The notes: generated from the sequence alone by a model not told the origin. Shown: positions 53,406-62,844, counted from the first letter of the stretch. The stretch is DNA of 64,000 bases from DATEPR01 sp036503065 (GCA_036503065.1 DASXXM010000151.1:9157-73156), one strand, 5' to 3'. Made by a program: numbers and translations.

Positions 53406-55361
53406 CTACCGGCCGGCGTAGGCACGTACGTCCGCGACGCTCCACCAGCTTCCCGACGCGGCGGTCAGCGTGAGCCGCACGAACCGGACCGGGCGGCCAC
53501 CCACGTTCGCGGTGGTGAACTGACCGCTGCCGACGCCCTGCGCCACCGCGGTGGTCCAGTGGGCGCCGTCCGTGCTGACGGTGACGGTGTACCCCCGCGG
53601 GAAGTCCCCGGTCGACACGCCGGTGTCGAAGACCACCTGCCGCACCCGCGCGACCGTGCCGAAGTCGACCTGCAGGTACTGGCCCGGCTGCTGCCCGGTG
53701 CCGGTGCTGTACCGGGTGCTGGCGTCGTCGTCGACGGCCTTCGCGGCCACATCCGTTGCGCAGCAAGGGTTGGTCGGGCCGGCCGGATTCGCCGTCGCGG
53801 TCCAGCGCGCCGGGTCCACGGCACGCGCATCGCCGGATTCCCGGCCGTGCCAGACGAAGGTCGCCAGGGCACCGCCGGGCAGCGTGTAGGTGAAGGTCTC
53901 CGCACCCTCCCGCACGGCGAAGGTCTGCGGGTTGTCGTTCTCGTTGTGGGCCACCAGAACCGTGCTGCCGTCCGGGTTGCGGAACGCGACGTCCATCACC
54001 TGGCCGTTCCAGCCGGTGGTGCCGAAGGACGTGCTGGCGATGCGCACCGCGCCCGGCCGGACGAAGCGCGCCAGGTGCCCGAGCGTGTAGTACTCGGCGT
54101 TGCGAACGACGGTGCCGTCGGGATTGACGGTCACCACACCGGTGCACGTGCCGCAGCCACCGGTGTGCGGGCCGCCGCTCGGGTCCAGCGCGATGTTCCA
54201 GTTGACGACGGTCTTGGCCCAGTTGCGGGTGGCACCGATGATCAGGTTGCGGGCGTGCCACTTCAGCGTGTCGGAGAACGTGTTGGCCGGGCTGGCCGAC
54301 TGGCTGCCGGAGCACTCGGTGAAGTAGATGTCCGTGGTGGGGAACTGGTTGTGCAGCGCGGTCATCATGCTCGGGTCGCCGGAGTAGCAGTGGTACGCGA
54401 TGCCGGCGACGTACCGGGCGGCGGTGGAGTCGAGTAGCTGCTGCGGGTAGTCGTTGATGTCGGCGGTCTCGTCGGGCGGGGTCGCGGCGACGTCGTTGGG
54501 GTGCTCGGACCAGTTGTGGTCGTAGCCGAGGATCTGGGTCCGCAGGCCGGCGTGCCGCAGCATCGGGCCGAGTTGGGCGATGACCTTCGCCTCCTGCCAC
54601 GACGGCAGGTCGGTGCCCGGATAGCCGGACGGGGTGCGGTTCTGGGGCTCGTTCTGGACCGTGAGCTGGTCGACCCGGACGCCGTTGGCGCGGTAGGCCT
54701 GCACGAAGTCGACCAGGTAGGCGGCGTACGCGCGGTAGATCCGCGGATCGTCGATCAGGCGGCCGCCGACGAGCGAGTCGCCGGTCTTCATCCACGCGGG
54801 CGGGCTCCAGGGTGACGCCAGGATGCGCAGCGACGGGTTGAGCCGTTCTGCCTGCCGCAGCAGCGGCAGGATCTGCTGCTGGTCGTGCGCGATGGTGAAG
54901 TGCGCCAACGAGTAGTCGCTCTGGCCCGCGGGCACGTCGTCGTAGGTGTAGGCGGCGGTCGGGGTGAAGTCGGAGGCACCGATGGGCTGGCGCAGGTAGC
55001 CGAGGCCGTCGCCGGTGTTCGGATCGAACAGCGAGGCCATCGTGGCGACACGTGCGGCGGGCGGCAGCGCCGAGAGGACGGTGGCGGCGGAGTCGGTGAT
55101 GGACGCCCCGAACCCGACCATCGACTGGAACGTGCGGCTGGGGTCGACGACGACCGTGGGCGCGGTGCTCGGGCTGGTCGTGAACGCGACAGTGCCGAGG
55201 TCCGCCATCTTGTCGGTGCCGTCCGGCGTCGTGATCCACACGTGCGCCGTGTCGGTCGTCGGCCGCTCGGCCGGCACGGCCGCGCTCGCGCCAACGCCGG
55301 CGAATGCGGTGGCCACCAGGGCGCTGCCGGCGACGATCAGTGCCGAGGAACGTGGACGCAT
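53406..55361 (-). CDS. secreted GH30 glycosidase with C-terminal F5/8 type C domain
   Basis: A 651-residue secreted enzyme. After a signal peptide (MRPRSSALIVAGSALVATAF) comes a GH30 domain (glucosylceramidase/beta-1,6-glucanase family) with FQSMVGFGASITDSAA, acid/base Glu in LTVQNEPQN (about residue 200) and nucleophile Glu in IYFTECSGS (about 305). A beta domain follows, then an F5/8 type C/CBM32-like module (about 520-651: VDDDASTRYSTGTGQQPGQY, LQVDFG) for carbohydrate binding. ATG 55361 has GGAGGCC ahead of it. It diverges from a LacI regulator. Fungal beta-1,6-glucan is a likely target; this is inference. Confidence 0.92.
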   Translation of the reverse strand: MRPRSSALIVAGSALVATAFAGVGASAAVPAERPTTDTAHVWITTPDGTDKMADLGTVAFTTSPSTAPTVVVDPSRTFQSMVGFGASITDSAATVLSALPPAARVATMASLFDPNTGDGLGYLRQPIGASDFTPTAAYTYDDVPAGQSDYSLAHFTIAHDQQQILPLLRQAERLNPSLRILASPWSPPAWMKTGDSLVGGRLIDDPRIYRAYAAYLVDFVQAYRANGVRVDQLTVQNEPQNRTPSGYPGTDLPSWQEAKVIAQLGPMLRHAGLRTQILGYDHNWSEHPNDVAATPPDETADINDYPQQLLDSTAARYVAGIAYHCYSGDPSMMTALHNQFPTTDIYFTECSGSQSASPANTFSDTLKWHARNLIIGATRNWAKTVVNWNIALDPSGGPHTGGCGTCTGVVTVNPDGTVVRNAEYYTLGHLARFVRPGAVRIASTSFGTTGWNGQVMDVAFRNPDGSTVLVAHNENDNPQTFAVREGAETFTYTLPGGALATFVWHGRESGDARAVDPARWTATANPAGPTNPCCATDVAAKAVDDDASTRYSTGTGQQPGQYLQVDFGTVARVRQVVFDTGVSTGDFPRGYTVTVSTDGAHWTTAVAQGVGSGQFTTANVGGRPVRFVRLTLTAASGSWWSVADVRAYAGR

Positions 55362-55376
55362 GGCGGCCTCCGCGAC

Positions 55377-55403
55377 TGTAACAAGTTGGAACAAAATGAA
55401 ACA
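55377..55403. promoter_or_regulatory. phased direct repeats upstream of the GH30 gene
   Basis: Three copies of TGnAACA (TGTAACA, TGGAACA, TGAAACA) are spaced exactly 10 bp apart, on one face of the helix, 16-42 bp before the GH30 start. They probably form the regulator-binding region of the GH30 promoter. Confidence 0.65.
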
Positions 55404-55486
55404 CCACCGACCAAGACAGGAAACCAGCCGCGCGTCCCGCCGTCAATCCATCACTGCCCGTCACGGGAGACCCGTATGCTGCGAAG

Positions 55487-55506
55487 TGAAACAAGGAGGT
55501 GTAACA
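55487..55506. promoter_or_regulatory. TGnAACA pair over the LacI ribosome site
   Basis: TGAAACA (55487-55493) and TGTAACA (55500-55506) flank the AGGAGG ribosome site of the LacI gene and end one base before its ATG. The sequence is the same as in the GH30 promoter repeats, suggesting autorepression. Confidence 0.6.
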
Positions 55507-55507
55507 G

Positions 55508-56545
55508 ATGGCCAGGCAGGCCGGCCGGGTCACCGTCCGGGACATCGCCGCCGCGACCGGCGTCTCCATCGCCACGGTGTCGCGGGTCCTCAACGAGCAC
55601 GCGAACGTCGCCCCGCACACCCGGGACCTGGTCCGGCGGGCCGTCGAGCAGTTGGGCACGCCGCACCCGCGATCGGCAGGACGACCCGCCCAGGGCGCGG
55701 TGTACGTGCGCTGTCCCTACCTGCTCACGGACTACTTCGGCCTGATCGTGTCCTCCATCGCGGAGACGCTGGAACTGCACGGCAGGCAGTTGGTGCTCGA
55801 CGCGGGCGAGGCATCCCAGCGGACCGCCGTCCTGCCCACGCTGGCCGGCAGGCCCGGGATCGGCGGCGCGCTCCTGATCCTCCCGCCCGAGCCCGGCGAC
55901 GACCTCGAAACCCTGCGCGCCCAAGGGTTCCCGTTCGTCGTCGTGGATCCCCGCACCGCGACGCCGCGCGACATCGCCGCAGTGTCCGCGAGCCATTTCG
56001 CCGGCGCCCGCAGCATGGCCCGGCACCTGGTCGAACTGGGTCACCGGCGGATCGGTGTGCTCGCCGGACCGCACAACTGGCTGGCCGCCCAGGCCCGCCT
56101 GGCCGGCCACACCTCGGCGCTCGCCGACGTGGGCGTCCTGCCAAGACCCGAACTGGTCCGACCCGGCGAACCAACCACCCGATTCGGCTACCGAGCCGCG
56201 GCCGAACTGCTCGATCTGCCGGAACGACCCACCGCGCTGGTCGGATTCAACGACAAGACCGCCGTCGGCGCGCTGGCCGCCGCAGCGGAACGCGGCCTGC
56301 GGGTGCCGGCGGACCTGTCCGTCGCCGGCTTCGACGACATCGACCTGGCACAGGCCACCAGCCCTCGGCTCACCACGGTCCGCCAGCCCCTGCCGGAGAT
56401 GGGCCGCATGGCGGTCGGGCTGCTCGTCCGGCTCCTGGAGCGGCACCGGCTCGACGCGCTGCACGTCGAACTGTCCACCGAACTGGTGATCCGCGAATCC
56501 ACGGGCCCGGTACCGGTCGCGCGGCCCGTGACGCGAGCACAATGA
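55508..56545 (+). CDS. LacI-family regulator
   Basis: A 345-residue LacI/GalR repressor. The HTH and hinge are at the N-terminus (VTVRDIAAATGVSIATVSRV, LNEHANVAPHTRDLVRRAV). The sugar-binding core follows, with HLVELGHRRIGVLAGP (about residue 175), ALVGFNDKTAVGAL (about 240) and LSVAGFDDIDLA (about 275). It faces the GH30 gene; shared TGnAACA elements lie on both sides of the gap. It likely senses a glucan-derived sugar and controls the glycosidase and itself. The downstream hairpin ends its transcript. Confidence 0.92.
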   Translation: MARQAGRVTVRDIAAATGVSIATVSRVLNEHANVAPHTRDLVRRAVEQLGTPHPRSAGRPAQGAVYVRCPYLLTDYFGLIVSSIAETLELHGRQLVLDAGEASQRTAVLPTLAGRPGIGGALLILPPEPGDDLETLRAQGFPFVVVDPRTATPRDIAAVSASHFAGARSMARHLVELGHRRIGVLAGPHNWLAAQARLAGHTSALADVGVLPRPELVRPGEPTTRFGYRAAAELLDLPERPTALVGFNDKTAVGALAAAAERGLRVPADLSVAGFDDIDLAQATSPRLTTVRQPLPEMGRMAVGLLVRLLERHRLDALHVELSTELVIRESTGPVPVARPVTRAQ

Positions 56546-56550
56546 CAGTT

Positions 56551-56588
56551 CGGCGGATGCGCATTCAGTACGAATGCGCAATCCGCCG
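56551..56588. terminator. hairpin terminator between LacI and secreted protein genes
   Basis: CGGCGGATGCGCATTC and GAATGCGCAATCCGCCG form a 16-bp stem with one unpaired base and a 5-base loop between convergent genes. It can serve both directions. Confidence 0.75.
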
Positions 56589-56594
56589 AACCGG

Positions 56595-57020
56595 CTACCT
56601 GATCGTGAGGCTGATGTTGACGTCGTGTTCGATACCGCCGCCGGTCGCGTGAATGGTCATCGCGAAGGTGCCGATCAGCACGGACTGCTTCTTGATCTGA
56701 ATGGCCACCTCACCGTCGTGCAGCGGGCCGAACCCGTTCGGGTCGATGATCGAGACCGTGCCGGTGGCCGGGATGTCACCGGACAGGCCCAGCGAGACGT
56801 GCCCGCTGAACCCGTTCAGCGAGTTGACGGTGACGAAGTAGGGCGCCCCGGTGCCGCGCTTGCGGGTCTGTGTCAACGGGTTCACCGTGACGGTGAAATC
56901 GGGCGACGCCGCAGTGCGCCCGGTCGCCGCGGCGTGCTGCACGGGTACCAGCACGAACGTCATGGCGAACGCGAATACGAGCAGCAGAGCCATCACCGCG
57001 GACCGAATCCGATGCAGCAT
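56595..57020 (-). CDS. secreted protein with Ig-like fold
   Basis: A 141-residue exported protein. The signal peptide is MLHRIRSAVMALLLVFAFAM with cleavage probably after QHAAA (about residue 32). The mature part is a single beta-sandwich repeat (DFTVTVNPLTQTRKRGTGAP, YFVTVNSLNGFSGHVSLGLS) similar to the Ig-like modules found in actinomycete extracellular enzymes. Function is unknown. ATG 57020 has AAAGGCGTGG upstream. It stands alone. Confidence 0.75.
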   Translation of the reverse strand: MLHRIRSAVMALLLVFAFAMTFVLVPVQHAAATGRTAASPDFTVTVNPLTQTRKRGTGAPYFVTVNSLNGFSGHVSLGLSGDIPATGTVSIIDPNGFGPLHDGEVAIQIKKQSVLIGTFAMTIHATGGGIEHDVNISLTIR

Positions 57021-57187
57021 AAGACCACGCCTTTCGTGTCGACTGGAATACGGGCACCAGAAATATAGCCGCCGCACCGACGACCTGCCGCCATGTGAAT
57101 TGTCAATGGCGGACGGAAACCGCGCAGTCCGGGCCGTTTGCGACTAACAAAAGTCTCACCGGGTACTTGAATGAGACACTTGAGGGC

Positions 57188-57673
57188 ATGGAGTCCCGAG
57201 ACAGCGCCGCAAGCACGGCCCGGCTGACCGAGAAGGACATCATCGAGTTCGCGACGAGCCTGCCCGGCGTGGTCGCCATCACCGCATGCGAAGCCGACGG
57301 ATCGCCCGCGGTGGCGTGGGGCGACACGTTCGTCTACTACGACCCGGACGGCGCCGCGGCCAACCGTCGAATGCCGTTCGCCACGATCGTCACCAAGGAC
57401 TACGACGGTTTCGACACCGCGTCGAACCTGAACCGCCCCGGTGTGTTCCGGCTCAACATCGGCGTCGGCCGCATGGCCTTCCTGGAACTGGTCGGCCACA
57501 CCGACGCGCCCGTCGACTACACCGCGTTCGACCGGGTCATGCCACACCCCGTCTACGCCACCCAGGGCTGGGTGTCGATCCTGAATCCCGGCGAGGCGAC
57601 CACCGCACAGGCACTGAACCTGCTCACCGACGCCCGCACCCGAGCGGCCCGACGTCACCGGCCCCAGGCATGA
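57188..57673 (+). CDS. DUF6194-like conserved protein
   Basis: A 161-residue protein that matches a conserved actinomycete family of unknown function (DUF6194, by recollection). Marks are LPGVVAITACEADGSPAVAWG, DTFVYYDPDG, PFATIVTKDYDGFDTASNLN and RPGVFRLNIGVGR. It resembles the MmcQ/YjbR-like fold group. ATG 57188 begins the conserved part; an earlier in-frame ATG at 57095 adds unconserved sequence. It is convergent with the alpha/beta hydrolase. Confidence 0.8.
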   Translation: MESRDSAASTARLTEKDIIEFATSLPGVVAITACEADGSPAVAWGDTFVYYDPDGAAANRRMPFATIVTKDYDGFDTASNLNRPGVFRLNIGVGRMAFLELVGHTDAPVDYTAFDRVMPHPVYATQGWVSILNPGEATTAQALNLLTDARTRAARRHRPQA

Positions 57674-57688
57674 ACGGCTTGGTAGCGC

Positions 57689-58522
57689 TCAGCTTTCTGG
57701 CAGGAGTGGCCGCAGCCGGGCGGTGAAACCGTCGGGGTCCTCGACGAAACCGGTGTGGCCGCCGGGGAACCTGGTCGGCTCGATGCCGAGTGCCGCGGCG
57801 AGCGCGGTCGAGGTGCGGTCGCAGAGCTGACCGCCGGACTGCTCGCCGATGCCGATCACGATGCGGGTCGGCACCGAGCGCAGCATGTCGAGGTCGGGGG
57901 CCCACCGGATGGTCCCGCGCTGCTCGTGCGCGAACCAGAAGTGCTCGTCCGCGACCTGCTGGGGATCACGCTCGCCGCCGAACATCTGCTCGACCGCGCC
58001 ATCGGGAACGGCGAGGCCCGCGTAGCCGAGGAACTTCCGCCATGCCGCCATGACGTCGCCCGCGAGGTACGTGGCGATGGCGTCCTCGGACCGCGCGTAG
58101 AGCTCCGCGCGATCGTCCAGCACCTCGACCAGCGGGGGCTCGTGGGCGATGACGGTCTGGACCAGGTCGGGGTGGGACTGGGTGAGCGCCAGGGCGACGA
58201 CGGCGCCGCCGCTGGAGCCGAGGACCGTGGCCGGACCGGCGTCGAGGTGCCGCAGCAGCCTGCTGAGGTCGTAGGCACGCATCGGCGCGCTGGAGTCCCG
58301 CTCCGGATCGTGCACCGTGCTGCGGTTGATGCCCCTCGGGTCCATGGTGACCACGGTGTGGTCCGCGGCGAGCCGGTCGGCCAACGGCGTGAAGGGCCGC
58401 GCGTCCATCGGAGAGCCGACCAGCAGCACGAGGGGACCGTGGCCGCGCACCTCGTAGTACAGATGCGCACCGAGCACGGCGAGGGTCGCGGCGGTGGCGG
58501 GCACGGTCGACGTGGGGTTCAT
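57689..58522 (-). CDS. alpha/beta hydrolase
   Basis: A 277-residue alpha/beta-hydrolase-fold enzyme. The oxyanion region is LLVGSPMDARPF (about residue 33), the nucleophile elbow is LGSSGGAVVALAL (Ser near 103), the acid is probably Asp in the IGIGEQSGGQLCD area, and the catalytic His is in PGGHTGFVEDP (about 255). Substrate is unknown. ATG 58522 is set by AAGGAGG nine bases ahead. Confidence 0.88.
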   Translation of the reverse strand: MNPTSTVPATAATLAVLGAHLYYEVRGHGPLVLLVGSPMDARPFTPLADRLAADHTVVTMDPRGINRSTVHDPERDSSAPMRAYDLSRLLRHLDAGPATVLGSSGGAVVALALTQSHPDLVQTVIAHEPPLVEVLDDRAELYARSEDAIATYLAGDVMAAWRKFLGYAGLAVPDGAVEQMFGGERDPQQVADEHFWFAHEQRGTIRWAPDLDMLRSVPTRIVIGIGEQSGGQLCDRTSTALAAALGIEPTRFPGGHTGFVEDPDGFTARLRPLLPES

Positions 58523-58631
58523 CGGAATCCTCCTTGGCCGAAAGCAGGCGGTCGGAGACAGCATCCACCGCGTGGCTGACAATTGCTCGGCCACCACGAT
58601 CGACCTGGCATGATGCCGCACCGCCGATCGA

Positions 58632-59117
58632 TCACAGGTCGAGGAGCATGGTGTCGGAGTGCTGGCCGGCTTCGACGACCTGGTAGCCCTGCGCGCGGTA
58701 GAGGGTGGTGGCGCGGGTGTTGGTGCGCTCGACGCTGAGGCTGATCTGCGCCAGCCCCGCTCGGCGGGCCGCGTCGGCGACGCCGCGCATCAGCAGCTTG
58801 CCGACGCCCTGGCCCCGGCGGCCGTCGACGACACCGATGGCCAGTTCGGGAACGTCGGCCCGGACGAAGCCGAAGCCGGGATCGGACTCGGTGAAGAACC
58901 GCAGGAAGGCCGCTCCGATGGGGATGCCGCCGTCGGTGGCGATCACACTGACGTCCGTCGGGCGTGGCCAGCCATCGACGTAGTGCGCGCTGTCCGGGTC
59001 GGCCAGGGTTTCCGCGCGGGTGCGGTCCGTACGCGCCCAGTTGGCGGCGGCAACGACCATGTCGAGCACGAACTCCCGGTCGGCCGCCACGGCTTCGCGA
59101 ACCTCGACGTCACTCAT
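58632..59117 (-). CDS. GNAT-family acetyltransferase
   Basis: A 161-residue GCN5-type N-acetyltransferase. Motif A reads PELAIGVVDGRRGQGVGKLL-like (VVDGRRGQGVGKLLMRG, about residues 105-121), the acetyl-CoA pyrophosphate loop, followed by AQISLSVERTNTRATTLYRA and the final GYQVVE. Substrate is unknown. ATG 59117 begins the GNAT fold; an upstream in-frame extension is basic low-complexity sequence and is rejected. Confidence 0.88.
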   Translation of the reverse strand: MSDVEVREAVAADREFVLDMVVAAANWARTDRTRAETLADPDSAHYVDGWPRPTDVSVIATDGGIPIGAAFLRFFTESDPGFGFVRADVPELAIGVVDGRRGQGVGKLLMRGVADAARRAGLAQISLSVERTNTRATTLYRAQGYQVVEAGQHSDTMLLDL

Positions 59118-59250
59118 GGCGGCGATCATCAGGCCGGCCCGGCGACGGCGCAACCGAATTCCGGCGCGCCGGCGCCGCATCGGAACGGTCCGAGCGTCGT
59201 GGAACGCCTGGCCGATGCCTATGCCGCCGCGATGTCCTGTGTGGACTGTG

Positions 59251-59646
59251 TCAGGACAGCGGTGATACGGCGTCGCGCCGACTGTGGAGTTCGGCGCCCG
59301 GAATGACCGGTGGCCAGTCCCACTCGATGCCGAACAGGCCCGGCCCGACACCCAACGCCACAGTGTGCACGTCGCCGGCCGGGCTGATCACCTGGTAGTC
59401 CATGATCAGCGTCTCCCGCATCCGTTCGGTCACCCGCGCGACCCAGGCGCGGATGGCGGTGTGTCGGCCCGACCCGGCCAGGCCACGGGCACCCAGTAGC
59501 AGCAGCCGGTCGGTCGGCGTGCTGTCCTCGACCAGATCCGTGACCGTACGGACAACCTCCGCATACCGCTGTTCGGCCAACTGCTGATCGAGCAGATCCT
59601 CGTAGCCGCCCAGGCGTTCGGAGTCCCGATTCGTGTCCTGGCGCAC
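59251..59646 (-). CDS. hypothetical protein downstream of the TIR-NACHT gene
   Basis: A 131-residue soluble protein of unknown family. The first 60 residues are helical and charged (GGYEDLLDQQLAEQRYAEVV); the end is richer in strands (VHTVALGVGPGLFGIEWDWP). It begins 65 bp after the TIR-NACHT stop on the same strand, so it may be a partner or regulator. No motif supports a specific role. Confidence 0.65.
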   Translation of the reverse strand: MRQDTNRDSERLGGYEDLLDQQLAEQRYAEVVRTVTDLVEDSTPTDRLLLLGARGLAGSGRHTAIRAWVARVTERMRETLIMDYQVISPAGDVHTVALGVGPGLFGIEWDWPPVIPGAELHSRRDAVSPLS

Positions 59647-59711
59647 CTGCCAAGCTGACGACCGTCAGAAAACCTGGTCCACCAGGCCGGCCTGCGACTG
59701 GCCCCGGACAA

Positions 59712-62342
59712 TCATGCCGCGGCGCTCTCGGGGTGGTCGCCGCCCACTTTGGGCACCACGATCAGGTGGTCCTGCAGGCGGGCGTGGCGAAACTGGTACA
59801 CGGCACCGGCCCGGCGTAGCGCACCTCGCCGGCAGGCGTCGTTCAGGAAGGCGACCAGCCGCCAGGGCAGCCGGCCGGTCAGAGGCAGCCAGATGCGGGC
59901 GATGGCCACCCACTGTCCCCACGCGGTCAGGCAGAGTCCGTAGCCGACCCCGACCCCGAACGCGCCTTCCAAGCCGAACACCAGTCCGACTTCGACACTG
60001 CGGAGGGGAGCTTGGGTGAAGCTGGCCACCAGTCCGGTCACCAGGCCGAGCCCGAGCGCCCACACAACGAAAATGGTGACCGTGTTCGCGCGGTTCGACC
60101 TCAACATGTGGCCGGGGCTGACGGCCGCGCTCACGTCGATGGGAACTTCCATCCAGGCCAACAGCCCGAATACGAGCCCGGCCGCGAGCGCGAGCTCGGC
60201 CACTAGCTCGATCGGGGACACAAGCCCGCCCCCGAGCCCGTCATCGATCCCGAGCCGCGGCACGACGAGCCGGTCCACGAACAGGAGCGCGAGCGCGTAC
60301 AAGAGCCCGACCACGGCTCCTGACGTGATTCGGGCAACGTACGGTGGACGTTTCAGGCGTGGACCGTGGAAAAGACGCATTCGTACCAGCGACGGCTTCA
60401 ATGCCGCGGTGCCCTCCGCGTGCCAATACAGCAGGCCGACCGCCAGCGCGCACATGAGCCCGTGCAGGAATCCGACGACAAGCCCGCGATGGATCGCAAA
60501 GTCCAGCCCGAGTGACGTGGCCACCAGGTCCACCGGCACGTTCCCGACCGCGTTCACACACCCGAGGGACAGGCCCGCCAGGAACATGATCACCACGGTG
60601 CGCACCGAGCGGGGCACCGACCCGGCAAGTTCCCACCAGGCGAGGTCACGGGTGCCGAGCTGATCCAGGTGCCGGGCGAGGTAGCCCAGCCAGGCCTGCG
60701 CGCGTTCCGGGTCCCAACTGCGGGTGTGTGCGGTATGCGATTCGCCGGGCCGCGGCCGGTAGACCGACGGGAGGAAACTGCCGAGGAGGTGGTCCTCGAG
60801 GTTCTGCTGGGTGCTGAACCGGTAACCGTCCAGCAGCGTTACCGGCCGGTTTTTCGGATCGTCGCGCCTGCTCCGGTCGCTCTCGCTGTAGACGGCGCGG
60901 GCAAGGGCCACCATCAGGGGCGTCGTCAGCACTCTGGAAAGGTTGGCACTGGCCGGAATATCGGGATTGTGACGCAGCTCGGCCAGCACCTGATGCCATT
61001 CGGGCGTCGCGGCTCTCGAACTGCTGCGCAACAGATAGTCGGCCAGGTCATCGAGGGTGAGGTCGGCCAGTTCGACCGCTGCGGCGCGGGTCAGGCCCCG
61101 CGTTCCGGCCACCGCGGCGGCATATTCGGTGGAACGGCTGGTCAGCATCAGCGGCAGCGTGGTCGCGGAGAGTTCCTCCAGCGCGGCCGGGTGCAGGCCG
61201 TCGGCGATCTCGTCGAATCCGTCCAGGACGGGCAGGATCAACCCCTTCCCAACCAGCGCGGCGGCCAGGGTCTCCCCGTTGGTGCCGACCGTGGCCAGGC
61301 CGGGTTGGTCACGGCTGAGTTGGCCGCTCAGCCAATCCTTCAGCGGTTCGATGGTGGGATTCCACGACCCGAAACTGAAGATCTCCGGCACGGGCTCCCC
61401 CGGCATGCGGGTATCCAGCAGATCCAACACGAACCGCAAACCCAGAATGGTCTTTCCCGAGCCGGCCCTGCCCAGCACGACAAGGCGGCCGGACGGAATC
61501 CGTCGGTAGCTGTCCGCGATCTGGTCAAGGCGCCCATGCAGGTCAAGGGGATCGGCGGTCTCCCCGGCCTGGGCAAGACAGATGTTCGCCCAATGGTCCA
61601 TCACGGCCTCGTCCGCCGTTTCCCACCGCACCGGCAGCGGCACCGGATCCTGAATCTTTCGTCGTTCCTCCTCGTGCCGCCAGCGATCCCGTACCACGTC
61701 GGCAAGTTCGTCGGCGGTTCTGGCCAGGGTGTCCTGGGTCGCCGGAAAGCCGCTCGCGTCCCCGTGAATCGAGCCGGCGTTGGTGTCATCCGATGGCGGC
61801 GCGCCGGTCACCGCCGCCAATTGCCTGGTCGGGCCGGTGACGGATGTTTCCGCCTGTCGTCGTGCCGCGTCGGCAAGGCGTGGATCGCCTCTGGTCACCT
61901 CGGTGACGATGCGATGGAGGTCCGTGGTGGCGTCACGGTGTCGTAGCCGTCGAAACTGGCGCCCGGCGAGCGCGGCGATATCGGCCGGCAGCTCTTGCGC
62001 GGTGGGCAGGACGGCGTCGTCGGTCAGGATCGGAATCACCGTCGTGCCGACGGCGAACGCTTCGACCAGTTCGCGGCGAATCCAGTCCTGCGGATCGTCG
62101 ATACGGCGCAGGCCGGACGGGTGGGCGGCGGTCAGCCAGTGGGGGCCGATCACCGCAAGCAGCGCCTGACAGGACCGCACCCGCCCCAGAATCTCCCGCG
62201 CGAAATCCGCGCCGGCCTCGATGGACTCGCTGTCCAGAAACACCAGGTCATTGCCGAGGCGCCGGGCCAGTTCCTGATACAGGAGCGCGCTGTAGCTGCG
62301 GGTGTCCTCGCCTCGATAGTTGATGAACACCCCACCACTCAC
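59712..62342 (-). CDS. TIR-NACHT protein with C-terminal membrane helices
   Basis: An 876-residue protein. Residues 1-145 are a TIR domain (VFINYRGEDTRSYSALLYQE, FLDSESIEAGADF). The catalytic-Glu position of NAD-cleaving TIRs is present in DWIRREL (Glu 91). A linker is followed by a NACHT-type NTPase with P-loop GRAGSGKT (about 290) and Walker B ILPVLDGFDEIADG (about 370), then winged-helix-like sequence. Residues 580-820 hold about seven hydrophobic helices (VVIMFLAGLSLGCVNAVGNV, AVVGLLYALALLFVD, FVVWALGLGLVTGLVA). Instead of leucine-rich or TPR sensors it ends in a membrane region. Bacterial NACHT and TIR proteins are antiphage defence components, so abortive NAD depletion is inferred. Confidence 0.87.
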   Translation of the reverse strand: MSGGVFINYRGEDTRSYSALLYQELARRLGNDLVFLDSESIEAGADFAREILGRVRSCQALLAVIGPHWLTAAHPSGLRRIDDPQDWIRRELVEAFAVGTTVIPILTDDAVLPTAQELPADIAALAGRQFRRLRHRDATTDLHRIVTEVTRGDPRLADAARRQAETSVTGPTRQLAAVTGAPPSDDTNAGSIHGDASGFPATQDTLARTADELADVVRDRWRHEEERRKIQDPVPLPVRWETADEAVMDHWANICLAQAGETADPLDLHGRLDQIADSYRRIPSGRLVVLGRAGSGKTILGLRFVLDLLDTRMPGEPVPEIFSFGSWNPTIEPLKDWLSGQLSRDQPGLATVGTNGETLAAALVGKGLILPVLDGFDEIADGLHPAALEELSATTLPLMLTSRSTEYAAAVAGTRGLTRAAAVELADLTLDDLADYLLRSSSRAATPEWHQVLAELRHNPDIPASANLSRVLTTPLMVALARAVYSESDRSRRDDPKNRPVTLLDGYRFSTQQNLEDHLLGSFLPSVYRPRPGESHTAHTRSWDPERAQAWLGYLARHLDQLGTRDLAWWELAGSVPRSVRTVVIMFLAGLSLGCVNAVGNVPVDLVATSLGLDFAIHRGLVVGFLHGLMCALAVGLLYWHAEGTAALKPSLVRMRLFHGPRLKRPPYVARITSGAVVGLLYALALLFVDRLVVPRLGIDDGLGGGLVSPIELVAELALAAGLVFGLLAWMEVPIDVSAAVSPGHMLRSNRANTVTIFVVWALGLGLVTGLVASFTQAPLRSVEVGLVFGLEGAFGVGVGYGLCLTAWGQWVAIARIWLPLTGRLPWRLVAFLNDACRRGALRRAGAVYQFRHARLQDHLIVVPKVGGDHPESAAA

Positions 62343-62844
62343 CGCGAACTCCCCAGTCGATGCTCAGGTGACCACGTTGGCGGGCGTCCGCCGGTCCGCG
62401 TGTTCACCAGCATGCTATCGAAAACAACCCCGTGATCACTCGGCCGTCACGGGCGAGCCTTCGATTCTAGGTGACTTTGCCCAGAGCGGTGGACAGCGCT
62501 TCTTAACGGACTCCACGCCGTCGAAGCGGTGGCGCCGGTCACATCGCGCGAGGCGGCCGTACTCGGGTGTGCGGTGGCTGCGGCATCCGCTCAGCAGTCC
62601 AGGGCGCTCCGGGAGCCTTTTGCCGGGCCGCACTCGTCGTTGACGCCTTTCGTGACGAAGGCGAGGTTGTGGTAGAAGTGCAGGCCTACGACATGTCGGG
62701 TCGGTGCACGAGGGTGTGTATTCCGGGTGGTGGGCGTATTCGCGGTGGTTGAACCCGTCGGTGAGAGACTTCAGGAATCCCATGGATGTGTTGGGAGAGA
62801 ATCCCCTGCACGAATCGGGTCTGCTGGCGTCAGTTGACAGCGGT
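62343..62844. other. intergenic region before mobile-element debris, 502 bp
   Basis: This stretch has lower GC and several overlapping short frames on both strands with no convincing start or domain. A minus-strand stretch near 62640-62690 reads LHFYHNLAFVTKGVND and may be a transposase or other gene remnant. It must include the TIR-NACHT promoter near 62343-62430. No clear -35/-10 or hairpin was found. Confidence 0.4.
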
